A stretch of 64,000 nucleotides of DNA from Chryseobacterium vrystaatense (GCF_000737765.1 NZ_JPRI01000003.1:1-64000), one strand, 5' to 3'; positions 8,948-17,775 are shown, counted from the first letter of the stretch. Program-made: numbers and translations. The notes: a model not told the origin generated them from the letters alone.

Positions 8948-10061
8948 AAAGAAAAAAATGAAAAATATATTTATTGTACTCGGAATTATTCTGGGTATAG
9001 CAGTTTTTGCTGCAGGATCTGGGCTTTTTAAAAACTCTAAGTCCAAAGAATTAACAACAGAAAAAGAAAAGGAAAATCAGAAAATTATGGATAATAAAAA
9101 TGTCAGAGAGATTTATTTTGCAGGCGGATGTTTTTGGGGAACTGAACACTTTTTTCAGCAAATCCGCGGAGTCGTGGGAACTGAGGTAGGATATGCCAAT
9201 GGAAATACTCAAAATCCAACCTATGAAGAAGTAGTAAGTCATACGACAGGTTTTGCGGAAACGGTAAAAGTAAAATATGATCCTGAACAGGTTGATCTGA
9301 AACTGCTGATTGATCTTTATTTTAAAACAATAGATCCTACCACTCTTGACAAGCAGGGAAATGACAGAGGAAATCAATACAGAACGGGAATTTATTTCTC
9401 AAATAAAGAAGATGAAACTGTCGTGAAAAATGAGGTTTCAAAATTGGCTAAAAATTATTCTCAGCCAGTTGTGGTAGAAACGGTGGCTCTGAAAAATTTC
9501 TACAAAGCAGAAGACTACCATCAGGATTATCTGGATAAAAATCCAGGAGGATACTGTCATATTGAGCCGGGACTTTTTGAAATGGCTAAAAATGCAAATC
9601 CACTTCCCAAGGCCAAATATCAGAAGCAGGATAAAAAAGCGTTAAAAGAGAAACTGACTGCAGAACAATATAATGTAACTCAGGAAAATGGAACGGAAAG
9701 ACCTTTCCAAAATGAATACTGGAACGAAACCCGTGAAGGAATTTATGTAGATATCACAACAGGTGAGCCATTATTTATCTCAACGGATAAATTTGAGTCA
9801 GGCTGTGGATGGCCAAGCTTTTCAAAACCGATTACTAAAAAACTGATCGATGAGAAAATGGATAAAACTGCCGGAATGGTAAGAGTGGAAGTACGAAGTA
9901 AAACAGGAGATGCTCACTTGGGACACGTTTTCACAGATGGTCCTACAGATAAAGGAGGACTGAGATACTGTATCAACAGTGCTTCTCTGAAGTTTATCCC
10001 TAAAGCTGAAATGGAGGAAAAAGGTTACGGAGATTATCTATCTCTGCTGGATAAGAAGTAA
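8940..10061 (+). CDS. msrAB: Membrane-anchored peptide-methionine sulfoxide reductase, MsrA-MsrB fusion
   Basis: Repairs oxidised methionine in proteins; MsrA reduces the S and MsrB the R sulfoxide. The 373-aa protein opens with a Lys-rich stretch and one hydrophobic segment (residues 9-29), so the enzyme is probably anchored facing the periplasm. MsrA domain: about residues 55-210, with the catalytic GGCFWG (Cys64) and GYCHIEP. MsrB domain: about residues 225-367, with [15 protein letters not shown] and the catalytic RYCINS (Cys344). The two CxxC zinc pairs of many MsrB proteins are absent ([14 protein letters not shown] where one is expected). It overlaps the DUF417 gene by 8 nt. An internal ATG (residue 7) is an alternative start. 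Confidence 0.96.
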   Translation: MDKKKKMKNIFIVLGIILGIAVFAAGSGLFKNSKSKELTTEKEKENQKIMDNKNVREIYFAGGCFWGTEHFFQQIRGVVGTEVGYANGNTQNPTYEEVVSHTTGFAETVKVKYDPEQVDLKLLIDLYFKTIDPTTLDKQGNDRGNQYRTGIYFSNKEDETVVKNEVSKLAKNYSQPVVVETVALKNFYKAEDYHQDYLDKNPGGYCHIEPGLFEMAKNANPLPKAKYQKQDKKALKEKLTAEQYNVTQENGTERPFQNEYWNETREGIYVDITTGEPLFISTDKFESGCGWPSFSKPITKKLIDEKMDKTAGMVRVEVRSKTGDAHLGHVFTDGPTDKGGLRYCINSASLKFIPKAEMEEKGYGDYLSLLDKK

Positions 10062-10072
10062 TATGAAGGAGA

Positions 10073-10098
10073 GACCGCCGAAAGGCGGTCTTTTTTTA
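10073..10098 (+). terminator. Terminator of the msrAB operon
   Basis: GACCGCC (10073-10079), a GAAA loop and GGCGGTC (10084-10090) are followed by a run of eight T. It starts 12 nt after the msrAB stop codon. Confidence 0.92.
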
Positions 10099-10104
10099 TA
10101 CCAG

Positions 10105-10734
10105 TTAATAACGCAATTGGAATCTTTCTTTAATACTAAGCATGGATATATTCACCAGGAATAGAAAACCAAATATGATGAAAAATGCTTCTTTAGGTAA
10201 TAGAGCTAAAATTTCTGTAAACTTTGTATATCCTCTGGAGTCAGCTTCGGAATCAGCAAAAGTTGCGATAGTGTCATTACAAAGAAGGCATTCTTCAACT
10301 ACGGGTGGAATATAGCGTTGAATAACAAACAGGTGTCCCGTTTTTTCTAAATCAAGAGCATATTCCTCTGATTTTGTTATATACAGATCATTAAATATGG
10401 AGATGAAATCACCATAGGTGTTATTTTCATTGAGAATAAATTCAATTCCGGTCCTTTGTTTATTCCTTTCCTTAAGTTTTTTGATCTCTGAAACATAGAG
10501 ACTGGAATTTTCTTTTGCCTGTTTGGGTTGAACTTTAATTTTTTTATAATCCAAGTTTCTCAAAGGCTCAAAAGTGAAATTAAGATTACCTCTATCCTTT
10601 GATAATTTTGCAGGAAGCCCTATATCAATAACATTAAGGTTAATTTCCTCAAATTTCAGGTTTCCATAATACCAAAAAATCAGTGGCATAGCGATAGCAC
10701 TGATCAGTCCCGGAAAATAATAAATCTTTTTCAT
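10105..10734 (-). CDS. Hypothetical membrane protein, paralogue 2 of a tandem pair
   Basis: Unrecognised 209-aa protein. An N-terminal membrane segment (IYYFPGLISAIAMPLIFWYYG) and a C-terminal one (about residues 178-198, LLPKEAFFIIFGFLFLVNIS) enclose a soluble, probably periplasmic, middle part. The start codon overlaps the upstream paralogue's stop codon (ATGA, 10731-10734), so the two are translationally coupled. Both copies share the ends KKIYYFPGLISA and IFGFLFLVNISMLSIKE, as well as RNLDYKKIKVQP and ELKKLKERNKQRTGIEFI in the middle. Function unknown; the pair arose by tandem duplication. Confidence 0.75.
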   Translation of the reverse strand: MKKIYYFPGLISAIAMPLIFWYYGNLKFEEINLNVIDIGLPAKLSKDRGNLNFTFEPLRNLDYKKIKVQPKQAKENSSLYVSEIKKLKERNKQRTGIEFILNENNTYGDFISIFNDLYITKSEEYALDLEKTGHLFVIQRYIPPVVEECLLCNDTIATFADSEADSRGYTKFTEILALLPKEAFFIIFGFLFLVNISMLSIKERFQLRY

Positions 10735-11357
10735 GCGATTATTCTTTTTTGGATTTGAAGATTTTCTTTAATGCTGAACATCGAGATATTTACCAGAAGC
10801 AAAAATCCAAAAACTATATAAAATGCCTGGGTAGGGAGATTTTTTACAATGCTTTCGGGATCAGAAAAATTCATCTGAGCTTTTCCTTTATTATATTCTC
10901 CTCTAACCACCCCTCCACAAGTAGCATAGTTTTTATTAGGATCTTCATAAAAATGGACAGCAAAAAAATGACCTGTTTTCTCTACATCAATAGCATAAGA
11001 TTCCTGTTTGGCGAGATGCATGGTATTGATGAGCCCTATGAAATCCTGATAGTTGTTATGATCGTCAATAATGAACTCTATTCCGGTTTCTCTTTCATTT
11101 TTTGCCTGAAGCTTTTTTAATTCGGAAATATAGTATTCTTGATTTTGGGTGAATGTATGTGGTTTTACAATAATTTTTTTATAATTCCAGTTTCTAAATG
11201 GTTCAAAAGTATTATACGGATTGTATTCTTTTTTGGAAGGAAGTCCCAAATCCATAACTGTATACTGTGGGTGTACTCTCTGGTTTCCATAGTACCAAAA
11301 CAGGAGCGGAAGAGCAGTCGCACTGATCAGTCCCGGAAAATAATAGATTTTTCTCAT
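10731..11357 (-). CDS. Hypothetical membrane protein, paralogue 1 of a tandem pair
   Basis: Unrecognised protein of 208 aa, first of the coupled pair. I place the start at the ATG at 11357, because from there the protein aligns from its first residue with its paralogue (MRKIYYFPGLIS versus MKKIYYFPGLIS); the longer open frame from 11405 adds 16 unmatched residues. Topology is the same: N-terminal membrane segment, about 150-residue soluble middle part (RNWNYKKIIVKP, ELKKLQAKNERETGIEF), C-terminal membrane segment. The two copies differ most in the region before the last helix. No close functional neighbour is evident. Confidence 0.75.
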   Translation of the reverse strand: MRKIYYFPGLISATALPLLFWYYGNQRVHPQYTVMDLGLPSKKEYNPYNTFEPFRNWNYKKIIVKPHTFTQNQEYYISELKKLQAKNERETGIEFIIDDHNNYQDFIGLINTMHLAKQESYAIDVEKTGHFFAVHFYEDPNKNYATCGGVVRGEYNKGKAQMNFSDPESIVKNLPTQAFYIVFGFLLLVNISMFSIKENLQIQKRIIA

Positions 11358-11502
11358 TTCAGCATTTTGATAAAAATAATAAAAAATCGAATACTTGAAT
11401 AGCAATCCTCCATTTTTAACATTTCAGTGATCATAAAAACAAAAAAGTGATCCAAGGGACCACTTAATATTTAAATCAATTCAATTTTTTAATTTACAAA
11501 GC

Positions 11503-12348
11503 CTACCAATCCCTTTTTCTCAGGATCAGGTAAGAGCCGACAATAAAGATCACAGACCAGATGATACATGCAATCATACTTTCTGTTGGATAATGAGCTT
11601 CATATTTTACGCCCATCACTTTCACAAGATTCAACCGCATCAAAGGGTTCGGTATTAGATTGGACATGCTTTCCAACGGTAAAAGGTTGGTGATAAAGAA
11701 ATCATTCTCAAGTACCGCTTTTCTTTGCTCACCCTGCATTCCTGTTAATTTCTGATAGGCTTCTATACCTGTTAAAATCTTTTCAGCGATCCAGTAGGCG
11801 AAGAAACCAAGGAATACAAACATCGATTTTCTCAGCAATACGGAAAGGAACATCAGGAAAGAGAAAAAGGTAAACAGCTTCACAAAATAATTTCCGATAT
11901 AGTACACTTCTTCATAAATTTTTGAAGAATCAGTTACCTTTGAATATTGATGTCCCAGGAACATTGTAATAATAAATACAATCAGTGTGGAAACCGCTGT
12001 AAAGATCGTAATCGTTAGAAGTTTTGATCCTATGAACTCCTTTCTGCTCAGCCCGTCAATGGTATTTTGTTTAAACATCCTGTTTGTGAACTCCTGCGAG
12101 ATCGAAAATACAATGATCAATCCCAGAAAAATTTTCAGAAGGGCAACAATCCATGTCGTAAAGTTCCAGATTTCAGGAAAATTGTAAATTCCCTGTTCCT
12201 TTAAATTGACCGTCCCTCCGAAAACATCAAGATCTACCAATCCTATGAAAAGGAGAGCAATCAGAATGGCAAAATATAAGATGGTAAAAACCTTGAACGG
12301 TCTGTAGTTCAGATTTTTGTAATATTCTAGTTTTAGTAATTTAAGCAT
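11503..12348 (-). CDS. ABC-2 type transporter permease
   Basis: Membrane half of an ABC exporter, 281 aa. About six hydrophobic segments are visible (near residues 20-40, 66-85, 108-130, 150-168, 170-190 and 255-275). The protein begins with LKLLKLEYYKNLNYRPFKVF and carries QEFTNRMFKQNTIDGLSRKEF, the cytoplasmic coupling loop seen in Bacteroidota ABC-2 permeases. The start overlaps the ATPase gene by 8 nt. The exported substrate cannot be told from the sequence. Confidence 0.88.
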   Translation of the reverse strand: MLKLLKLEYYKNLNYRPFKVFTILYFAILIALLFIGLVDLDVFGGTVNLKEQGIYNFPEIWNFTTWIVALLKIFLGLIIVFSISQEFTNRMFKQNTIDGLSRKEFIGSKLLTITIFTAVSTLIVFIITMFLGHQYSKVTDSSKIYEEVYYIGNYFVKLFTFFSFLMFLSVLLRKSMFVFLGFFAYWIAEKILTGIEAYQKLTGMQGEQRKAVLENDFFITNLLPLESMSNLIPNPLMRLNLVKVMGVKYEAHYPTESMIACIIWSVIFIVGSYLILRKRDW

Positions 12349-13252
12349 GGGTATTCGTGTTTTTTACAAGTTCAAGGAATTGAGTTTCAAGAGACAGTTT
12401 TTTCTTCGTTAAATGAGACAGAAAAATTCCCTTTTCAGCAAGCTTTTGATTTAAAGCAGAAGCAGAAATCGATGCGTCATCACGGATTTGGGCTTTGATG
12501 ATTTCACCGTCTGCTTTCACAGCACTGAACCACTGAAGTTCTTCCAAAGCGCTTAAGAGCAAAGTATTATTGTCTGCCTTTAGCTCAAAGTATCCGTTGT
12601 TAGCCGTCATTTCATCCACCCTTCCACAATAAATTGAATTTCCCTCTTTCAAAACAATAACGTGGCTGCAGATCTTTTCGATCTCATCCAGAAGATGGCT
12701 GGCAATAATAATGGTGATACCCTGTTTAGCTATATTACTGATGATATCTCTGATCTGAATAATTCCCTCAGGATCCAGACCGTTGGTTGGTTCATCAAGA
12801 ATCATCACCTCCGGATTGTTCAGCATGGCTGAAGCAATAGCCAGACGCTGTTTCATCCCTAAAGAATAGGTTTTGAAAGCATCATTTTTTCTTTCAAAAA
12901 GTCCGACTGTTTTCAGTACTTCAGCAATTCTGGTGTAGGGAGTTTCTTTGATCTCTGCCACGATCTTAAGATTCGTTTCAGCATCCAGATAAGGATAAAA
13001 ATTAGGCTGTTCGATAATAGCACCGATTCTTTTCAGAGTATCGGGCTCTGTCCCTTTTTTTCCGAACCAATACCAGTCTCCGCTGGTGGGATTTATGGTA
13101 GAAAGCAACATTCCAAATGTGGTCGATTTTCCGCTTCCGTTGGGTCCCAGAAGACCATATACATTCCCCCTTTCTACATCAAAGGAGATATTGTTGACCA
13201 CAGTTCTTTTGAATTTTTTTGTTAAATTCTTTACTGACAAAATTTTTTCCAT
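12341..13252 (-). CDS. ABC transporter ATP-binding protein
   Basis: ATPase subunit of the exporter encoded with the downstream permease. The 303-aa protein has Walker A GPNGSGKST (residues 36-44), the signature YSLGMKQRL, Walker B VMILDEPTNGLDPEG and the switch histidine in IIASHLLDE. The C-terminal 80 residues form the extra domain common in CcmA/DrrA-type exporters. The gene opens the operon. Ten nt upstream of its ATG lies a perfect 23-bp palindrome (13263-13285), a probable operator. Confidence 0.94.
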   Translation of the reverse strand: MEKILSVKNLTKKFKRTVVNNISFDVERGNVYGLLGPNGSGKSTTFGMLLSTINPTSGDWYWFGKKGTEPDTLKRIGAIIEQPNFYPYLDAETNLKIVAEIKETPYTRIAEVLKTVGLFERKNDAFKTYSLGMKQRLAIASAMLNNPEVMILDEPTNGLDPEGIIQIRDIISNIAKQGITIIIASHLLDEIEKICSHVIVLKEGNSIYCGRVDEMTANNGYFELKADNNTLLLSALEELQWFSAVKADGEIIKAQIRDDASISASALNQKLAEKGIFLSHLTKKKLSLETQFLELVKNTNTHA

Positions 13253-13262
13253 GTAATTTGTT

Positions 13263-13285
13263 TTACATAGTAGTAGTCTATGTAA
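13263..13285 (-). promoter_or_regulatory. Palindromic candidate operator of the ABC exporter operon
   Basis: TTACATAG (13263-13270), a 7-nt spacer and CTATGTAA (13278-13285) form a perfect inverted repeat just before the ATPase start codon. Size and symmetry suit a dimeric repressor (GntR- or PadR-like families often control such exporters). No regulator gene is adjacent. Confidence 0.6.
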
Positions 13286-13445
13286 TTAAGATATTGTTAC
13301 AGCAATTTGATTTTTTTAAGACAATTTATTGAAGTTTCTGTTAGTGTTCGATGTAACAAGATGGATAGTGTCACTGTTTTACGGATGTAACTATTGTTAA
13401 AGAATGGAGACCTATTGAACAACCATCAACTCAAAAAATATAAGT

Positions 13446-14441
13446 ATGAAAATCATTAAATGGGTAAAGCGTATCGCTATGGCACTTCTTTTAATCATCA
13501 TTTTACTGCTGATTACGGGATTCATTTTTGAGAAAATATCCCGATCATTAGCAGAGAAAATTAAACCTGACGGTCAGTTTGCAGAAGTAGAAAACCATAA
13601 AATGCACTACCTGAAAGAAGGAAAAGGCGGCCCAACAGTAGTTTTTGAAACCGCTTTTGATCCGGCAGGCCACCTTCAGTGGTATCATATTCAAAAAGAT
13701 CTTCCCAAAAACTACACTACATTTTCCTACGACAGATCCGGAATTTTATGGAGTGACAGAGGAACCAATCAAAAGACAGGCGAGAAGATGGCAGAAGAAC
13801 TTCACCTGCTTTTGGAAAAGGCCAACGCTCCCAAACCCTATATTTTGGTAGGGCATTCTTTTGGTGGAATGCTCACCCGGTTTTTCGTTAAAAAATATCC
13901 TAAGGATGTTGCAGGAGTGATATTGGTAGACAGTCAATACCCGGCAGATGAAAAATTTCTTTCGCCACAAATGCATAAAATGGTCAATCAGGGGCTTCCC
14001 GGTGGGTTCCTCAAATTTGCCAATATTTTTGGAGCAGCAAGGCTGATGTTTAAAAATATGTTTCCTGCAACGGCAGAGTATAAATTCCAAAACTCCGTTA
14101 TGCCTGCACTGCTTTACAAAAGTGCTGATGCTACCCTTGAAGAGCAGGATCATATGAAAGCGATTAAAGCAGAAGCCGCTACTGTGAACTCCTTCGGTTC
14201 AGTTCCTTTGTATGTGATCACAGCAGGAGATAAAACAAGGTATGATAGCTTCATCAAAGATCAAAAATTAAAAAACGAAATGCTTGAAGCATGGGACAAA
14301 ATGCAGAAAGATTTACTTAATCTATCTGCTGACAGCAAGCAGACCATCGTTCCAAACAGTGGGCATTATATTAATCAGGACCAGCCTAAGGTCATAGAAG
14401 ATGCCGTAAATGATATGGTTAAAAAGATCACAGTAAAATAA
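13446..14441 (+). CDS. Alpha/beta hydrolase, membrane-anchored
   Basis: A 331-aa serine hydrolase of unknown substrate. Residues 9-30 are strongly hydrophobic (signal anchor). The alpha/beta hydrolase fold is shown by the oxyanion region VVFETAFDPAG, the nucleophile elbow GHSFGG (Ser138), VILVDSQYP after it, and the catalytic His in NSGHYINQDQP near residue 308; the acid is probably the Asp in VITAGDKTRYD. The gene stands alone between the ABC operon (divergent) and the AAA ATPase gene. No TAnnTTTG promoter element was seen. Confidence 0.88.
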   Translation: MKIIKWVKRIAMALLLIIILLLITGFIFEKISRSLAEKIKPDGQFAEVENHKMHYLKEGKGGPTVVFETAFDPAGHLQWYHIQKDLPKNYTTFSYDRSGILWSDRGTNQKTGEKMAEELHLLLEKANAPKPYILVGHSFGGMLTRFFVKKYPKDVAGVILVDSQYPADEKFLSPQMHKMVNQGLPGGFLKFANIFGAARLMFKNMFPATAEYKFQNSVMPALLYKSADATLEEQDHMKAIKAEAATVNSFGSVPLYVITAGDKTRYDSFIKDQKLKNEMLEAWDKMQKDLLNLSADSKQTIVPNSGHYINQDQPKVIEDAVNDMVKKITVK

Positions 14442-14561
14442 TCAATGGATAAATTATTCATCTCAACTAATGTAAACTTCAGTCTTAGCTTTCACTAAAC
14501 ATATCTTCATTTACCTATTTTATTTTAGCGTATTTTCAATAGATTTTTAAGATTAAAATAT

Positions 14562-14569
14562 TAAATTTG
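14562..14569 (+). promoter_or_regulatory. Candidate -7 element of the AAA ATPase gene
   Basis: TAAATTTG matches TAnnTTTG and lies 20 nt before the ATG at 14590. The -33 box is not recognisable. Confidence 0.45.
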
Positions 14570-14589
14570 ATAGAATTAATAGGTAATTT

Positions 14590-15951
14590 ATGAAGTTAAT
14601 TGAGTTAGCAAAAGAGCTTAATGTTTCGGCAGAGGCTATTAAACAGTTTATTCAGGATTTTGATCTTGAACTGGGAGTGTGCATCAGTACAAACTTTGAA
14701 GTGAAGAGCGATTTTGAAAAGTTTGCCCGTGAAAATATAGCATTTTTAAAACGTTACGAAAAAGATCTGGACCAAAATAAAACCCTTGAACAGATTGCTG
14801 AGGTGATCAACCAACCTAAGGAAAAAGTAGAAGAAGTCATCAAAGAGAATAATCCCAATATTTTTGACAATGGTTTTTTCCGGTCTTCAATTTCAAGTTA
14901 TGGTATAGACAATAAGCTTGGTGGTAATTACAAATTTGTGTATGATTACTTTGGATATAAAACAAGCCTCAAGCACAGGGACTTTATTGGATACAGGGAC
15001 CTTTTCTTTTACATATCGGGGGTTTTAGAACCTTTCTTAAATCCACAGCAGATAAAAGATTGGGGAATTCATAAGCCTGCCGGGATTATCCTTTACGGAC
15101 CTCCGGGAAGCGGGAAAATATTCTGGGCTACCAAAATTGCCGAAATTATCGGGTATCACTTTAAAGAAGTAAAAAAACACTACCTCGGAACCTCATTTAT
15201 TGATGGAAACCAAACGAATTTCACCGATTTTCTGTTAACCATGATGAAAGAAGAAAAAGTATTGCTTTTCCTCGATGATTTCGACGAAATTATGATGGAA
15301 AGAAAAGCAGAAACAGACCTTGCTTCCTGTAATCTGGAAACTCAGGAGCTGATTCTTCATTATATAGGAAAATTTGAAAAAGAAGAACTGCTGATGGTGG
15401 GTTCCGCAAACTCCGTATCAGAAATTGACGAAGAAATTCTTGCTCCCGGGAGGTTTGACGTTATGATCCCTGTCTTCCCACCCAATGCTGCAGAACGTTC
15501 GGAAATCATTCTCTATGCGATGACTAGAGGACTTGAAGAAGATTCCCTTCTTTATAAGATTCTTAAAAAAAATAAAGCAGACAAAGTTCCGTTCTGGCAC
15601 GAAATCGCTGCTAAAATGAAGGCATTCAGTAATACCATGCTGATTGATTTTACGCAGAGTCTTAAAAAACGGCTTAAAAATCAGTACCAAAAAACCAGAA
15701 ATGAAAATCTTAAAATCGATCAGAACCTTCTCAACGCTGCTTTACGAGATGCTGCCGGAAAACTAACTGAAGAATATCTTGACCAGGTAGCAAGATTCCT
15801 GGCAGATGCTATTATCAATAATTTTGATGAGTTTAAATCCAGAATTCAGGCGCTGAAAAAAGAACTGGAAACCTATAAGGTAGTAGAAGAGCCAAGAAGA
15901 GAAATAGGATTTCACCATAATGGAGAAGGGGGTGACAGTGCTCAGGGATAA
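14590..15951 (+). CDS. AAA family ATPase with IF2-N-like N-terminus and atypical Walker motifs
   Basis: A 453-aa protein. Residues 1-55 (LIELAKELNVSAEAIKQFI) resemble the small IF2-N helical domain, and residues 61-88 look like a second such unit. The AAA core spans about residues 130-310. Walker A reads GPPGSGKI (170-177): Ile177 replaces the Thr/Ser that coordinates magnesium. Walker B reads LLFLDD (225-230), with Asp230 where Glu is usual. Sensor 1 (GSANS, Asn274) and an arginine-finger motif APGRFD (Arg288) remain. The C-terminal 130 residues are helical, with a coiled coil around 395-440. Hydrolysis may be slow or lost. The cellular role is unknown. It is monocistronic. Confidence 0.8.
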   Translation: MKLIELAKELNVSAEAIKQFIQDFDLELGVCISTNFEVKSDFEKFARENIAFLKRYEKDLDQNKTLEQIAEVINQPKEKVEEVIKENNPNIFDNGFFRSSISSYGIDNKLGGNYKFVYDYFGYKTSLKHRDFIGYRDLFFYISGVLEPFLNPQQIKDWGIHKPAGIILYGPPGSGKIFWATKIAEIIGYHFKEVKKHYLGTSFIDGNQTNFTDFLLTMMKEEKVLLFLDDFDEIMMERKAETDLASCNLETQELILHYIGKFEKEELLMVGSANSVSEIDEEILAPGRFDVMIPVFPPNAAERSEIILYAMTRGLEEDSLLYKILKKNKADKVPFWHEIAAKMKAFSNTMLIDFTQSLKKRLKNQYQKTRNENLKIDQNLLNAALRDAAGKLTEEYLDQVARFLADAIINNFDEFKSRIQALKKELETYKVVEEPRREIGFHHNGEGGDSAQG

Positions 15952-16148
15952 TTCTATTTGGAAAGTCTTGGAATAAAAGAGTTTAAGATACAGATTGTAA
16001 GAGTAAAGGGAAATGAGTGCTGATTCTATATTTTTTTTATCCTAAAATCTGTATCTCAAATCTTAGCTCTTTGTTCTTCATTCCTGACTCTTAGATCTTG
16101 ATTCTTGACTCTTGACCCACCTTACCACTAATACATCTACTAAATAAA
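15952..16148. other. Intergenic region with repetitive pyrimidine-rich text
   Basis: Between 16040 and 16130 the plus strand repeats variants of TCTTGACTC / TCTTAGATCTTGATTC. Similar simple text occurs at 18160-18262. I see no promoter or terminator here; it looks like decayed or simple-sequence intergenic DNA. Confidence 0.4.
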
Positions 16149-17255
16149 ATGAACAGCATCTGGGAACTTGAAACTTTTTACAGAAAAAGAGATATCGTCA
16201 TTATTGGGGCTGGGTTTTCAGGCCTTTGGACTGCTGTTTCCATTAAGGAAAAATATCCTGATAGGTCTGTTTTAATTATTGAGAGAAATACTGTTCCATT
16301 GGGAGCTTCCACAAGAAATGCTGGTTTTGCCTGTTTTGGAAGTCTTACGGAAATGATTGCCGATTCTCAGAAAATGGGTTGGGAAAAAACACTCGAGCTG
16401 GTTAAGATGAGGTTTGAAGGACTCCAAAAGATCAGAAAGTATTTTAGCAGTGATGAAATAGATTTTCAGTTGGATGGAGGCTATGAAATTTTGAATGATG
16501 ATGAACCTTTACAGCAGTTAGCGACAGTTAATGAAAAACTGAAAGCCATAACTGGTCTCGATGAAACCTATTTTCTGAATCAGGAGAAAATTACAGGATT
16601 TGGTCTCAGAAAATCTGAATTTCTGATTGAAAATCCATGTGAAGGAAGCCTGCATTCCGGTAAGTTATTACAGAAACTTCTGGAGAAATGTTATGAATTG
16701 AAAGTAGATTTTCTTTTCGGTACAGAAGTGAAAAGTGTTGATGAAAAGACTGATGAAGTCGACATACAGCTGTCTGAGGCACTTTCGATAAAGACTGACA
16801 GGATCATTTACTGTACCAATGCATTTAGCTCAAAATTTCTTGAAAAGGAAGACATTATTCCCGCACGTGGACAGATTCTCTTGACGGAACCGATAGAAGG
16901 TTTGAAACTTAAGGGAACCTTCCATTATGATGAAGGATTTTACTATTTCAGGAACCTTGGCAACAGGGTCTTATTGGGAGGTGGACGAAATAAAGATTTT
17001 AAGACAGAAGAAACGACAGATTTTGAAACAACAGAATTTTTACAGAACCATCTGGAACATTTTTTAAAAGAAGTCATCCTGCCGGATCAGGAATTTCGTA
17101 TTTCTCTCCGATGGTCAGGGATTATGGCGATGGGCTCAGAAAAAACACCTATTATAAAACAGATTTCAGACCGACAGTTCTGTGCAGTAAGACTTTCCGG
17201 AATGGGAGTTGCACTGGCCCCGAAAATAGGAGAGATTGTAGCGGAAATGATTTAA
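16149..17255 (+). CDS. FAD-dependent oxidoreductase (DAO/DadA-like)
   Basis: A 368-aa flavoenzyme of the D-amino-acid-oxidase/glycine-oxidase fold. Residues 15-45 form the FAD-binding beta-alpha-beta unit with IGAGFSGLWTA (G20, G22, G25) and a terminal acidic strand VLIIER. TRNAGFACFG follows, a pattern seen in gamma-glutamylputrescine-oxidase-like members. The C-terminal FAD motif RLSGMGVALAPKIG is present. Such enzymes oxidise amines or amino acids and release hydrogen peroxide or pass electrons on; the substrate is not predictable here. The next gene begins 18 nt downstream and may be co-transcribed. Confidence 0.88.
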   Translation: MNSIWELETFYRKRDIVIIGAGFSGLWTAVSIKEKYPDRSVLIIERNTVPLGASTRNAGFACFGSLTEMIADSQKMGWEKTLELVKMRFEGLQKIRKYFSSDEIDFQLDGGYEILNDDEPLQQLATVNEKLKAITGLDETYFLNQEKITGFGLRKSEFLIENPCEGSLHSGKLLQKLLEKCYELKVDFLFGTEVKSVDEKTDEVDIQLSEALSIKTDRIIYCTNAFSSKFLEKEDIIPARGQILLTEPIEGLKLKGTFHYDEGFYYFRNLGNRVLLGGGRNKDFKTEETTDFETTEFLQNHLEHFLKEVILPDQEFRISLRWSGIMAMGSEKTPIIKQISDRQFCAVRLSGMGVALAPKIGEIVAEMI

Positions 17256-17273
17256 TTACAATGTTATAGACCA

Positions 17274-17768
17274 ATGAAATATTTACCTTTTGAGCGTATC
17301 ATTTATAGAACAAATTTGTCTGAGCACGAAGTAGTAAAAAGGCTTTCAGACTTTATTGAACCCAAAAAATTTAGTTGGGGCAAAAAAACAACCAAAGAAT
17401 ATGAAGGATTTGTGACTAACAGCAGTTTTGAAATAAATAGAATTATAGATTACAGAAATTCTTTTCTTCCTCGAATAAGTGGCACTTTTAAAGAGAATAA
17501 CGGCGTAACTCAAATTGAAGTTACCATGAAATTACATGTATTAGTCCTTGTTTTTTTAATAGTCTGGTGTGGATTTGCTCTACTGTTCTTAATAGGTATG
17601 GGGGTGGCTGTTGGCATAGCTGAGGAAAAAATTTCTTTAGTTCTTTTTATTCCTGTATTTATGCTTTTATTTGTTTACGCTTTAACGATGTTTGGTTTCA
17701 AAAGTGAAAGTAAAAAATCCAGAGAATTTCTGAAGAAAAGCTTTGAAGCAGAAATAATAAATGAATAA
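17274..17768 (+). CDS. Hypothetical membrane protein, 164 aa
   Basis: Not recognised. Residues 1-85 are soluble and charged (FERIIYRTNLSEHEVVKRLSDFI). Two adjacent membrane helices follow at about residues 88-112 and 119-142. The C-terminal 20 residues are Lys/Glu-rich. A soluble domain followed by a hairpin of two helices suggests an inner-membrane protein with a cytoplasmic domain. It follows the FAD oxidoreductase by 18 nt and ends 7 nt from the convergent 93-aa gene. Confidence 0.7.
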   Translation: MKYLPFERIIYRTNLSEHEVVKRLSDFIEPKKFSWGKKTTKEYEGFVTNSSFEINRIIDYRNSFLPRISGTFKENNGVTQIEVTMKLHVLVLVFLIVWCGFALLFLIGMGVAVGIAEEKISLVLFIPVFMLLFVYALTMFGFKSESKKSREFLKKSFEAEIINE

Positions 17769-17775
17769 ATACCAA

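Noticed and set aside
10105..13252. Two-component bacteriocin or immunity island formed by the paralogue pair and ABC exporter
   Set aside because: No precursor peptide, peptidase domain or modification enzyme is present, and about 145 bp separate the units.
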